A stretch of DNA of 64,000 nt from an uncultured Agathobacter sp. (GTDB lineage Bacteria > Bacillota > Clostridia > Lachnospirales > Lachnospiraceae). Shown here piece after piece: positions 18,727-25,932 of the stretch. The notes beneath the pieces are model-generated. The model did not search any database. It was not told the DNA's origin and saw only the letters and a list, made by a program, of their open reading frames with translations. The translations under genes were made by a program, and so were the position numbers. Positions within the stretch are counted from its first letter, which is position 1. Every line of letters starts with the position of its first letter. The stretch covers positions 124,001 to 188,000 of the forward strand of contig CAKRCS010000002.1 of assembly GCA_934307695.1 (NCBI GenBank), given 5' to 3'.

Positions 18727-18976
18727 ACTTTACCCTCGTTTCCCTGAGTGCTGTTCTGGCATCTTTTACCTGACCTGCTTCAATCTGCTTTTCAGAAATT
18801 TCAATATCCCTATACATAGCAAGCTGTTTCATGGCAGACTCATAAATCTCCATACTCATAATAACCATATCGCCATAACCATTTTTAGTAATATAGATAG
18901 GTTCTTCTGCTCTGTGACACATATCAGAAATCTCTGATGTATTCTTTAAATCTTTAATTGGAATAATTTGTGGCAT
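18716..18976 (-). CDS. Phd/YefM-family antitoxin
   Basis: 86 residues. The N-terminal half (IIPIKDLKNTSEISDMC, then EPIYITKNGYGDMVIMS) is the Phd/YefM DNA-binding fold; the C-terminal half (ISEKQIEAGQVKDARTAL) is the toxin-wrapping region. ATG at 18976 follows AGGAGG by 8 bases. A GTG three codons upstream overlaps that ribosome site and is unlikely. An inverted repeat over the -10 box (19002-19016) suggests autorepression. Confidence 0.88.
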   Translation of the reverse strand: MPQIIPIKDLKNTSEISDMCHRAEEPIYITKNGYGDMVIMSMEIYESAMKQLAMYRDIEISEKQIEAGQVKDARTALRETRVKYGL

Positions 18977-19001
18977 AAGTAACACCTCCTAATCATGGAT
19001 T

Positions 19002-19030
19002 AATTATACCATAATTATGTCCAATTTCAA
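19002..19030 (-). promoter_or_regulatory. Toxin-antitoxin promoter with overlapping operator
   Basis: Minus strand TTGAAA (19025-19030), 16-base spacer, TATAAT (19003-19008). The perfect inverted repeat AATTAT-ACC-ATAATT (19002-19016) covers the -10 box, as expected for binding by the antitoxin. Confidence 0.65.
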
Positions 19031-19108
19031 TATGTATTATAAAGAAAATACACTACATTAATATTCTTTACCTATACAGAATACATTGCAAACCTCTAAT
19101 ATATTGAA

Positions 19109-19315
19109 TTACTTTCTTTTAGTCACTTTCGTTTCCACAACTGTACCATTCGGGTACTGAGTTGCACTATACTTTGAATTCCCATTATCTTTCTGTATTT
19201 TAACAACTTTTCTATTAGAATTTGTAACTCTAGCCTCAAGTTTATCGCCTGGCTCAGATAAAATTCCTGTAGAATCAACTGTAGTATTTTTCTTAAATAT
19301 GTCTAAAAAGTTCAT
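19109..19315 (-). CDS. Small protein of unknown function
   Basis: 68 residues, basic, beginning MNFLDIFKKNTTVDSTG and ending in a Thr/Lys-rich tail (GTVVETKVTKRK). GGAGG precedes the ATG at 19315; the longer frame from 19381 overlaps the upstream gene and has no site. I do not recognise a family. It lies 28 bases after the 280-residue unknown gene and is likely co-transcribed with it. Confidence 0.6.
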   Translation of the reverse strand: MNFLDIFKKNTTVDSTGILSEPGDKLEARVTNSNRKVVKIQKDNGNSKYSATQYPNGTVVETKVTKRK

Positions 19316-19343
19316 TATCCACCTCCATCTACTTATATGTTTG

Positions 19344-20186
19344 CTATTCCATAATGTATAAATCACAATAATTTTTTCCATTAAAACTTACAAATTTTCC
19401 ATCCTGCCCTATACTACCTCTAAAAAAGAACTGACACTCTACACCTTTATCTAAATATTGATTCAATACTTTTGAATTAATTCTAGTTAAAAGCATTTCT
19501 TTATTTGTGTACACAATTGGTTTATCTGCATCAACAAATTCAAATGCTACTAATTTATCATTAAATACTGGCGTTGTAACTATTGCATTACCAAATAAAA
19601 TACGATTTACACCTACTGGTATTTCTTCCTTTGCATCAACAAACAAAGTATTCAGACTAATTAATTCTCCATCTACTCTAATATTACATACATTATTATC
19701 AACGTCATCATCATAATAAAAATTTATGTATGTTTTTATTGATGACACATTTCTACTTTCAGTACCCTTTTTATCCTTAGTTACATTATTTCTTCGCTCA
19801 CCTGTTACAACATCAACATCTTCAACACCATGCTCATTACTATGGTTAGTCTTGGATTTATTAGTTGCCTTTCTCATTGCAATGATTCCATTTTTACTAA
19901 TTGTACGCTTTCCTTGCTCTGTTTCAACTTCAACCTGACGTTTTTCCTCATCACCTGAAACTGTAGAACACGCAATAGAATGTAAATCATCTCTATTTGA
20001 TGGCGTAAAATATATACGTTTAGCATCTTTTACTGCCCAATTCGAACATGTTAATTTTATTCCACAATATGGGTCATGACAATGAAATGCCTTAGCACTT
20101 TTTAATTTACCTTCCAGCGAATATTTATGTGCTTTAAAAGCACTCATTTCTTCATTCAGTTCTTCACTATACGCTCTTTCTGACAT
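19344..20186 (-). CDS. Unknown protein with N-terminal zinc-binding motif
   Basis: 280 residues, soluble. Near residues 33-75 it has FHCHDPYCGIKLTCSNW followed by YFTPSNRDDLHSIAC: a Cys/His set that looks like a zinc site and recalls the N-terminal Cys/His domain of CoiA-like and other nucleic-acid-associated proteins. The middle (about 90-150) is charged and probably disordered; the C-terminal 130 residues are predicted mostly beta strand. Codon use is AT-rich like the rest of the island. No function is assigned. The 179-base gap to the nuclease gene upstream may hold its own promoter. Confidence 0.6.
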   Translation of the reverse strand: MSERAYSEELNEEMSAFKAHKYSLEGKLKSAKAFHCHDPYCGIKLTCSNWAVKDAKRIYFTPSNRDDLHSIACSTVSGDEEKRQVEVETEQGKRTISKNGIIAMRKATNKSKTNHSNEHGVEDVDVVTGERRNNVTKDKKGTESRNVSSIKTYINFYYDDDVDNNVCNIRVDGELISLNTLFVDAKEEIPVGVNRILFGNAIVTTPVFNDKLVAFEFVDADKPIVYTNKEMLLTRINSKVLNQYLDKGVECQFFFRGSIGQDGKFVSFNGKNYCDLYIME

Positions 20187-20365
20187 TATCTCTCCACTCA
20201 GACATTATGCTTTTACAATCATATGCCTGTAATTTATTTACACAAACTATTTACATTCTACAAGATTGTTGCTCTATTCTATTGTATCATATCCATAGCA
20301 ATAAATATATCATTTTCGCATCCTTAACCAACACAAACTAAACTGTAAACTCCAGCCAAATTTAC

Positions 20366-21190
20366 TCAAATAATATTTTCATTGTCCTTTATTCTTAATA
20401 AACCCTCCCACTCTTTCGGATAACTTTCCCTTTGTAAATTCAACATATCAACAAATCTTTGATAGTCAATTAATTCAAAACTATCTAATATATTTTTCTC
20501 TACTACCTTTTTTGCTGCATCCTGTGCAGGCTTAGAGAAATGATTTGCTGTTGTTACAAAAACACTTGCTTTCGCCTCTCCAATGATAGATGCTCCTATT
20601 AAATCTCTTATACAAGACACACCTTCCACTTTATTAGCTTGCGTTCTTCTCTTCACTTGAACAAAGGTTTGATTTTCTCCATTTAGTAATATTAAGTCTT
20701 TTCCACCATCATGTGATTTTCCTACCAATTTTATCTCACAATCCATAAAATCCTTAAATACACTTGCAACTAACTCTTCCATTTTTTTATCATTAATTCC
20801 ATATATTTTTTCAGGATTTTGGGCTATATATCTATTTAAAACTTCAATCGGAACATTCTTAGAAGCAATATCGTAAGACCTCAAAATTGCTTGCGTTAAT
20901 TCTGTTGATGTTGCCCTTAACCCTTCATCTATATCATCACTCGAAAAAGTATATGAATGTTCCCACCATCCACATCTTGTACATTGCACAACAGTTTCGT
21001 ACTCTACCGCCGAACACCAAGTAATTTTATTGTTTCGTTTATAATAAATCCTATTCTCTATTTTTTCTTTACAAAATGGACAAATCCCCTTTATCTCTTT
21101 TAATTTGTCTAACGTATTATTTACATATTCAAAATTAACAATTCCATCTTCACCCTTATATTTATTATATTGACTATAATCTAAAATCAT
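20366..21190 (-). CDS. Zinc-ribbon plus Mrr-like restriction endonuclease
   Basis: About 274 residues. The N-terminus carries two CxxC pairs (ICPFC at 37-40 and QCTRC at 70-73), a zinc ribbon. From about 135 there is a PD-(D/E)xK domain of the Mrr/restriction endonuclease type: EELVASVFKDF, GKSHDGGKDLIL, FVQVKRRTQ and FVTTANHFSKPAQDAA. Asp-165, Gln-178 and Lys-180 fit the DGG(I/K)D...QxK pattern. Mrr-type enzymes often cut modified DNA or guard against foreign DNA. ATG at 21190 is taken (GGAGG just before); a start 30 bases upstream is possible. It follows the HEPN gene by 79 bases. Confidence 0.85.
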   Translation of the reverse strand: MILDYSQYNKYKGEDGIVNFEYVNNTLDKLKEIKGICPFCKEKIENRIYYKRNNKITWCSAVEYETVVQCTRCGWWEHSYTFSSDDIDEGLRATSTELTQAILRSYDIASKNVPIEVLNRYIAQNPEKIYGINDKKMEELVASVFKDFMDCEIKLVGKSHDGGKDLILLNGENQTFVQVKRRTQANKVEGVSCIRDLIGASIIGEAKASVFVTTANHFSKPAQDAAKKVVEKNILDSFELIDYQRFVDMLNLQRESYPKEWEGLLRIKDNENII

Positions 21191-21269
21191 TTTCCTTCCT
21201 CCAAAAGTAACTTCCCCCAAATGCCTTTTTTCAATGTCCCACTTTTACAACTTCTTCTCTAATGCTAAA

Positions 21270-22169
21270 TCACTCAAAAACAGAGCAAAATCCCTCATGA
21301 CATTTTGTTTTATCAAATAATTCCGCATTTATAAATTGTCCACACTTAGGGCATTTATAGACAGTTGTGTCATTATCACAATTAAGACAGTAGCCTCTTA
21401 TATAATTGTTGTTATACTCAATATTAACAGCATCACAAATCACCATTTCTTCTCCACAATAACCACAATTTACATATTCAAAAAAATGTCTATCTGAAAA
21501 TACATTAAAACATCTTGCACACTTATAATCAATTGTCATTGTTCTAGTGGAGCAATATGGGCATGTATATAAGTCTTCATATTCTTTTTTCAAGAAATTA
21601 TACAATTCTTGATTATAAATTGGATTCTTTAATAAAAGAGCATACTGACTATCATTTAAATATTCTTGCATAAATTGTCTATCCGCTGTATTCTCTCCAC
21701 TCATCAAGATACCCAAAATATGAATCAGTGCATACATAATATCCTTTTCAGCATCTCTTCTTTCCTGCTCACTAAAAACATAAGCTGAATGTAAAACACA
21801 ATTTCTATACTTCTGAAACAACTCCATATACTGATATTCTTTACGTTCAAAATTATATAAATGCTTTTTTCCTTTTGTAAAATTCTTAATATCATCAAAT
21901 TCTCGTACTTTCAACTTATTAGCACTATATAAATCCTCAATTTCTGAATCTGATAAATTGCTCTGCTTGCTTACTAAAACAGTTCTTATTCCACAATATG
22001 ATACAACAGATGATTTTAGGGCTAACTCCATAGCAAACTGTAAATTCACAATAGCCTGTAGCATATTTACATAGCTATCCAATCCTTTGTTAATATAACC
22101 TATTGCAGAGTCAATGAATATAACTGCATTTCTAAATAATAATTGGGCAAATTCCTTCTCAAACTTCAT
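21270..22169 (-). CDS. HEPN-domain protein with C-terminal zinc ribbons
   Basis: 299 residues. The N-terminal helical region (about 1-155) resembles HEPN domains and holds YRNCVLHSAY, with Arg-122 and His-127 in the RX4H motif of HEPN ribonucleases. The C-terminal 100 residues carry about six Cys pairs (C203/206, C217/220, C235/238, C261/264, C273/276, C290/295), enough for three zinc ribbons. Many HEPN proteins act in defence, in toxin systems or in abortive infection by cutting RNA; that role is inferred. An extended -10 (TGATATAAT, 22194-22202) and GGAG precede it, so it is the first gene of the island transcript. Confidence 0.75.
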   Translation of the reverse strand: MKFEKEFAQLLFRNAVIFIDSAIGYINKGLDSYVNMLQAIVNLQFAMELALKSSVVSYCGIRTVLVSKQSNLSDSEIEDLYSANKLKVREFDDIKNFTKGKKHLYNFERKEYQYMELFQKYRNCVLHSAYVFSEQERRDAEKDIMYALIHILGILMSGENTADRQFMQEYLNDSQYALLLKNPIYNQELYNFLKKEYEDLYTCPYCSTRTMTIDYKCARCFNVFSDRHFFEYVNCGYCGEEMVICDAVNIEYNNNYIRGYCLNCDNDTTVYKCPKCGQFINAELFDKTKCHEGFCSVFE

Positions 22170-22193
22170 CTTATTTCTCCAAACTGTTTTTTT

Positions 22194-22202
22194 ATTATAT
22201 CA
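22194..22202 (-). promoter_or_regulatory. Extended -10 promoter of the HEPN gene
   Basis: TGATATAAT on the minus strand, about 25 bases before the start codon; no good -35 box is visible. Confidence 0.5.
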
Positions 22203-22243
22203 CAAGACTTACAAACATTTGATTTATTTTTTCCATATCATAC

Positions 22244-22273
22244 AAAAAAGAGCCAAGCATCATCATGCTCAGC
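22244..22273 (-). terminator. Terminator upstream of the island genes
   Basis: On the minus strand GCTGAGCAT-GATG-ATGCTTGGC (9-bp stem with two G-U pairs) followed by TCTTTTTT. Just before it stands TAATACGGATG, an 11-base string also found immediately at the stop of the distal prfA fragment. Confidence 0.75.
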
Positions 22274-22317
22274 CCTTCATCCGTATTACATCTTACTGAA
22301 TAGCAAGCCTATATGAG

Positions 22318-22351
22318 AAAAACGGTCGATGACATGTGTCAAAGACCGTTT
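22318..22351 (-). terminator. Terminator of prfA
   Basis: AACGGTC/GACCGTT (22321-22327, 22344-22350) with an inner TGACA/TGTCA helix forms a long hairpin followed by a T-run on the minus strand, about 70 bases after the prfA stop. Confidence 0.8.
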
Positions 22352-22417
22352 TCCTTACGATTTTATTCAGTTTAAAAGAACCGATATTATTCAGAAAAAT
22401 CAGTAAAATCAAGGCTT

Positions 22418-23494
22418 TTAGGCATCATGTTCCATGTTGCTTAGCTTCTTCGCCTGGTCGGCTGCGATGCAGGCATCAATGATCTCCTGGATATCGCCGT
22501 TCATGATCTTATCCAGCTTGTACAGGGTGAGGTTGATTCTGTGGTCGGTAACTCTGCCCTGTGGGAAGTTGTAGGTACGGATCTTCTCGGAGCGGTCACC
22601 GGTTCCGATCTGGCTGCGGCGCATCTCAGATTCTGCGTCCTGCTTCTTCTGCAATTCGAGGTCATACAGCTTTGCACGGAGAAGGGCAAACGCCTTTTCC
22701 TTGTTCTGGAGCTGTGACTTCTCGGTCTGGCTGTAAATAACGATACCGGTCGGGTAATGCGTCAGGCGAACAGCGGAGTCTGTCGTATTGACACACTGTC
22801 CACCATTTCCGGATGCACGCATTACGTCAATACGGATATCCTTTTCGTTGATCTCAATCTCGACATCCTCTGCCTCCGGCATAACGGCCACGGAACAGGT
22901 CGAGGTCTGGATCCGTCCCTGTGACTCCGTTTCCGGTACTCGCTGTACACGATGTACACCTGATTCATACTTCAAGACAGAGTACGCACCCTGTCCGGTA
23001 ACCATAAAATCAACGGACTTCATACCACCGATTCCGGTCTCATCCGCTTCGAGCGTCTCAACCTTCCAGCGGCGGCTCTCCGCATAATGTACATACATAC
23101 GGTAAATCTCTGCGGCAAACAGCGCAGCTTCCTCTCCACCTGCGCCTGCACGGATCTCCACGATAACGTTCTTGTCATCGTTTGGATCCTTTGGCAGAAG
23201 AAGGATCTTAAGCTTGTCCTCAAGCTCTGCAACACGCGCTTTGGAATCATTCAATTCTTCCTTCGCCATCTCGCGCATCTCTTCGTCAGCTTCCTCATCG
23301 AGCATCACAAGTGCATCCTCAATGTTCTGCCTGCACTGCTTGTACTCCTTGTATGCATCAACAATCGGAGCAAGATCACTCTGCTCCTTCATCAGCTTTT
23401 GAAACCGCTTTGCATCATTTGCAACATCCGGCTCACTCAATGTATTCATAAGCTCCTCATAATGATGGAGCAAATCTTCTAACTTATCAAACAT
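22418..23494 (-). CDS. prfA: Peptide chain release factor 1
   Basis: 358 residues; ends translation at UAG and UAA. The codon-recognition region includes [13 protein letters not shown], and the catalytic loop reads [18 protein letters not shown], keeping GGQ with Cys in place of the usual following His. The last residues [13 protein letters not shown] appear to be replaced sequence (see the fragment at 18149-18184), but the protein is full length. It is followed 98 bases upstream on the minus strand by prmC, the methyltransferase that modifies its GGQ glutamine, a classic pairing. Confidence 0.98.
   Translation of the reverse strand: MFDKLEDLLHHYEELMNTLSEPDVANDAKRFQKLMKEQSDLAPIVDAYKEYKQCRQNIEDALVMLDEEADEEMREMAKEELNDSKARVAELEDKLKILLLPKDPNDDKNVIVEIRAGAGGEEAALFAAEIYRMYVHYAESRRWKVETLEADETGIGGMKSVDFMVTGQGAYSVLKYESGVHRVQRVPETESQGRIQTSTCSVAVMPEAEDVEIEINEKDIRIDVMRASGNGGQCVNTTDSAVRLTHYPTGIVIYSQTEKSQLQNKEKAFALLRAKLYDLELQKKQDAESEMRRSQIGTGDRSEKIRTYNFPQGRVTDHRINLTLYKLDKIMNGDIQEIIDACIAADQAKKLSNMEHDA
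22446..22459. repeat. Putative att core within prfA
   Basis: TTCTTCGCCTGGTC inside the last codons of prfA, identical to 18171-18184. Confidence 0.55.
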
Positions 23495-23592
23495 TCTGCA
23501 TTATTCCTTTCTATATCCATATATCTATGTGCTCGGTCAAACAGCAGCCATGCGCTTTTTTGTTTTCACACAGTACACGCAAATTACCTGCG

Positions 23593-24420
23593 CTACAACT
23601 TTCCGAACACAACACGATCGTGGTGCGTCAGATCCTGAATCACCTGTACCTCGGAAAAGCCCGCATACCGCATCATCTTGCTGACCGCACTGCCCTGATC
23701 GCAGCCGATTTCAAACAAAACCATTCCATCCGGATTCAAAAAATCCTTGCAGCCGGAAATGATCTTCCGGTAGAAATAAAGTCCATCCTCTTTTCCGTCC
23801 AGAGCAATCGTTGGCTCAAACTGTGCCACCTCCGGCATCAGCGTCAGGATCTCCTCCGTCGGTATATACGGCGGATTGGACACGATCACATCAAAGGTGT
23901 CCATAACATTGTCAAACAGATCACTGCGCTCGAAGTTCGCAGCCACATCGTTGAGCTTTGCATTCTCCTTTGCAACGAGAAGCGCCTGTTTGGAAATGTC
24001 ATAACCCCAGCCTTCGATCCCCTCACAATTCTTTAGAATGCTGATCAACACACAGCCGGAGCCGGTACACAGATCCATCACCTTCATCCCCGGCGAGATG
24101 CGCTTTAAGGCTTCCTCTACCAGTGTCTCCGTGTCCTGTCTTGGAATGAGTACGTTGGAATTTACATGGAAACGCAGTCCCATAAATTCCTGCTCTCCGG
24201 TTATGTACTGGAGTGGAACATGCTCGCCTCTCTTTCTGATCAGGCACTCGTAATTGTCCAGCTGCTCCTGTTCCATCTGTTCATCCATATTCACATAATA
24301 AAAAGTATGGTCGATCTGGCACGCCATCGCCATTAGAAGCCAGGCATCATTTTTTGCATCCAGAATGTCCGCCTTTTGTAAAATTTTTTCTCCGTTGTCC
24401 AATGCTTCCCGATATGTCAT
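23593..24420 (-). CDS. prmC: Peptide chain release factor N5-glutamine methyltransferase
   Basis: About 275 residues. SAM-dependent enzyme methylating the GGQ glutamine of release factors. It shows an N-terminal helical domain, the SAM motif VMDLCTGSGCVLIS near 112, and the catalytic VSNPPYIPTEE near 182. The start is ATG at 24420, forming an ATGA overlap with the DUF1385 stop; a start 30 bases earlier lies within the neighbour. AAGGA precedes it. Confidence 0.96.
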   Translation of the reverse strand: MTYREALDNGEKILQKADILDAKNDAWLLMAMACQIDHTFYYVNMDEQMEQEQLDNYECLIRKRGEHVPLQYITGEQEFMGLRFHVNSNVLIPRQDTETLVEEALKRISPGMKVMDLCTGSGCVLISILKNCEGIEGWGYDISKQALLVAKENAKLNDVAANFERSDLFDNVMDTFDVIVSNPPYIPTEEILTLMPEVAQFEPTIALDGKEDGLYFYRKIISGCKDFLNPDGMVLFEIGCDQGSAVSKMMRYAGFSEVQVIQDLTHHDRVVFGKL

Positions 24421-25310
24421 AGATGCTGTTCCTTCTGCCACGTTTTCCAATCAAAAACTGCTTCAACAGACGCAATTCCGACCTCGATCATGTCGTCATC
24501 CGGCTCTGAAGTCGTAAGACGCTGCATCCAAAGTCCGGGCTTGCTGATCAAATTTACAAACCAATTATCATAACGTCCCGCAAAGCGGATAAATTCATAT
24601 GATACACCTGCAATCACCGGAATTAAAAGAAGCCGGATCACTAACCGCAGTATCTTTGAATCCACACGCACAAACATAAAAAATACGATACTGATCAACA
24701 TGACGATCAGCAAAAAACTCGTTCCACAGCGCTTGTGTTCTTTAGAGCTTTTGCGCACATTTTCCACGTTCAGCTCCAGCCCATGCTCAATGCAGTTTAT
24801 GCATTTGTGCTCTGCCCCGTGGTACATAAAAACACGCTTGATATCCGGCATGAAGCTGATTGCATAAATATATCCGATAAAAATGACAAGCCGGATAAGT
24901 CCCTCGATCAGCGCGATCAAAATATCCGATGTGATAAACCTGCAAAACAGTCCGGATAAAAAGTAAGGAAGCACAAAAAATATTGCAAGTGCAAGAACGA
25001 TCGATAAAGCAACCGTTCCACCCATCAAGAGCTTATCATCCTTTTTCTTCGCGTTGTCCTCCTCGTCCTCAAAAAAAGACGCAGAAAACATCAGCGTGCT
25101 CATGCCCAGATACAGCGAATCCACAAAGCTGATCACGCCTCGCAGGATTGGTATCTTCCGCAATATATGTTCATTTCCAGGTCCCTTGTAATGGTCTGTC
25201 TTTACCTCGATCTCATGGTCGGGCTTGCGCACCGCAACCGCGTATGTATCACCGTTGCGCATCATAACGCCTTCCATTACCGCCTGTCCGCCGACACCTG
25301 AATATTTCAT
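24417..25310 (-). CDS. DUF1385 membrane protein
   Basis: About 297 residues. It opens with MKYSGVGGQAVMEGVMMRNG, the DUF1385 hallmark, then has membrane segments near 95-130, 135-165 and two near 205-250, with the conserved YHGAEHKCIN motif near 168. The biochemical function of the family is unknown. Its position before prmC and prfA, and close to rpmE, is conserved in Clostridia, hinting at a housekeeping role. ATG at 25310 follows GGGAGG; a longer frame from 25346 lacks such a site. Confidence 0.9.
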   Translation of the reverse strand: MKYSGVGGQAVMEGVMMRNGDTYAVAVRKPDHEIEVKTDHYKGPGNEHILRKIPILRGVISFVDSLYLGMSTLMFSASFFEDEEDNAKKKDDKLLMGGTVALSIVLALAIFFVLPYFLSGLFCRFITSDILIALIEGLIRLVIFIGYIYAISFMPDIKRVFMYHGAEHKCINCIEHGLELNVENVRKSSKEHKRCGTSFLLIVMLISIVFFMFVRVDSKILRLVIRLLLIPVIAGVSYEFIRFAGRYDNWFVNLISKPGLWMQRLTTSEPDDDMIEVGIASVEAVFDWKTWQKEQHL

Positions 25311-25372
25311 CTGATACCTCCCAAGGTTCTTTCCACCAAGTATCAAAAGGAAAGAAGCTTCCTATAAAAGAA

Positions 25373-25500
25373 CAAAGAGTCACTTTGTGACTCTTTGCGC
25401 GCCCGTGTGGGCACGCAAGTGCATATTCAGCTCCACACAGGTCGCATCCCTGCGAAGCATTTTTACTATATAGGAAATTCCTTTTCCTATATAGTAAAAA
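25373..25500. repeat. Hairpin-rich intergenic element
   Basis: Two perfect hairpins bracket a GC-rich core: CAAAGAGTCAC-TTT-GTGACTCTTTG (25373-25397, 11 bp) and a 17-bp stem from TTTTTACTATATAGGAA (25460-25476) to its complement at 25484-25500. The core is open in one minus-strand frame but its peptide (CDLCGAEYALACPHGR) has no start context. I suspect an interspersed repeat of this bacterial group; that is memory-based and unverified. Confidence 0.45.
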
Positions 25501-25527
25501 AGGTTGAGGCATCACTACCTCAACCTT
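25495..25527 (-). terminator. Terminator of rpmE
   Basis: AAGGTTGAGG and CCTCAACCTT (25500-25509, 25518-25527) form a 10-bp stem; the minus strand continues with TTTTTT. It begins about 20 bases after the rpmE stop. Confidence 0.85.
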
Positions 25528-25547
25528 ATCCGCTGAATGCTCATGAA

Positions 25548-25748
25548 CTAGTTCATGCCGTATTTCTTGTTGAACTGCTCGATACGTCCACGTGCCTGGT
25601 TAGCTTTCTGCTGTCCGGTGTAGAATGGATGGCACTTAGAACAAATTTCAACGTGGATTTCCGGCTTGGTAGATCCTGTAACAAATGTGTTACCACAGTT
25701 GCAGGTTACGGTTGCCTGATAGTAATCTGGATGGATTCCTTCTCTCAT
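25548..25748 (-). CDS. rpmE: 50S ribosomal protein L31
   Basis: 66 residues, [20 protein letters not shown], with CxC and CxxC ([14 protein letters not shown]) making the zinc-binding (C+) form of L31. It stands between rho and the DUF1385 gene; rho-rpmE is a conserved pair. Confidence 0.97.
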   Translation of the reverse strand: MREGIHPDYYQATVTCNCGNTFVTGSTKPEIHVEICSKCHPFYTGQQKANQARGRIEQFNKKYGMN

Positions 25749-25932
25749 AATTTCACCTCTTCTATGTCTTATCGTTTAATATATGTTACATTACTCTATA
25801 CCCGTATACCCGATCCGTATATGGTACTTACTGCGAGCAATGACACGATCGTCCGTTTACATCCCGATAAACAGCTTACTCATTGTAGCATAGCGCATTT
25901 GCGATTGCAATAGTTATTTGCAAAAATATTCC

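Larger units (their letters stand above)
18171..22459. mobile_element. AT-rich genomic island inserted at the 3' end of prfA (no integrase seen)
   Basis: The interval between the two 14-bp copies of TTCTTCGCCTGGTC (18171-18184, 22446-22459) contains only accessory genes: a toxin-antitoxin pair, two unknown genes, a zinc-ribbon Mrr-like nuclease and a HEPN/zinc-ribbon protein. It is visibly much richer in A and T than its flanks and uses ATA, AGA and TTA codons freely. The housekeeping order resumes on both sides. No recombinase gene lies inside, so the island is either decayed, mobilised in trans, or the boundaries are misjudged. Confidence 0.55.

Noticed and set aside
22180..22420. Third gene or peptide between prfA and the HEPN gene
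   Set aside because: The stretch is filled by two terminators and a promoter; no frame longer than a few codons with a ribosome site.
25249..25515. Leftward 88-codon frame with Cys/His residues upstream of the DUF1385 gene
   Set aside because: No start signal, runs through hairpins and overlaps the real start of the DUF1385 gene in another frame.
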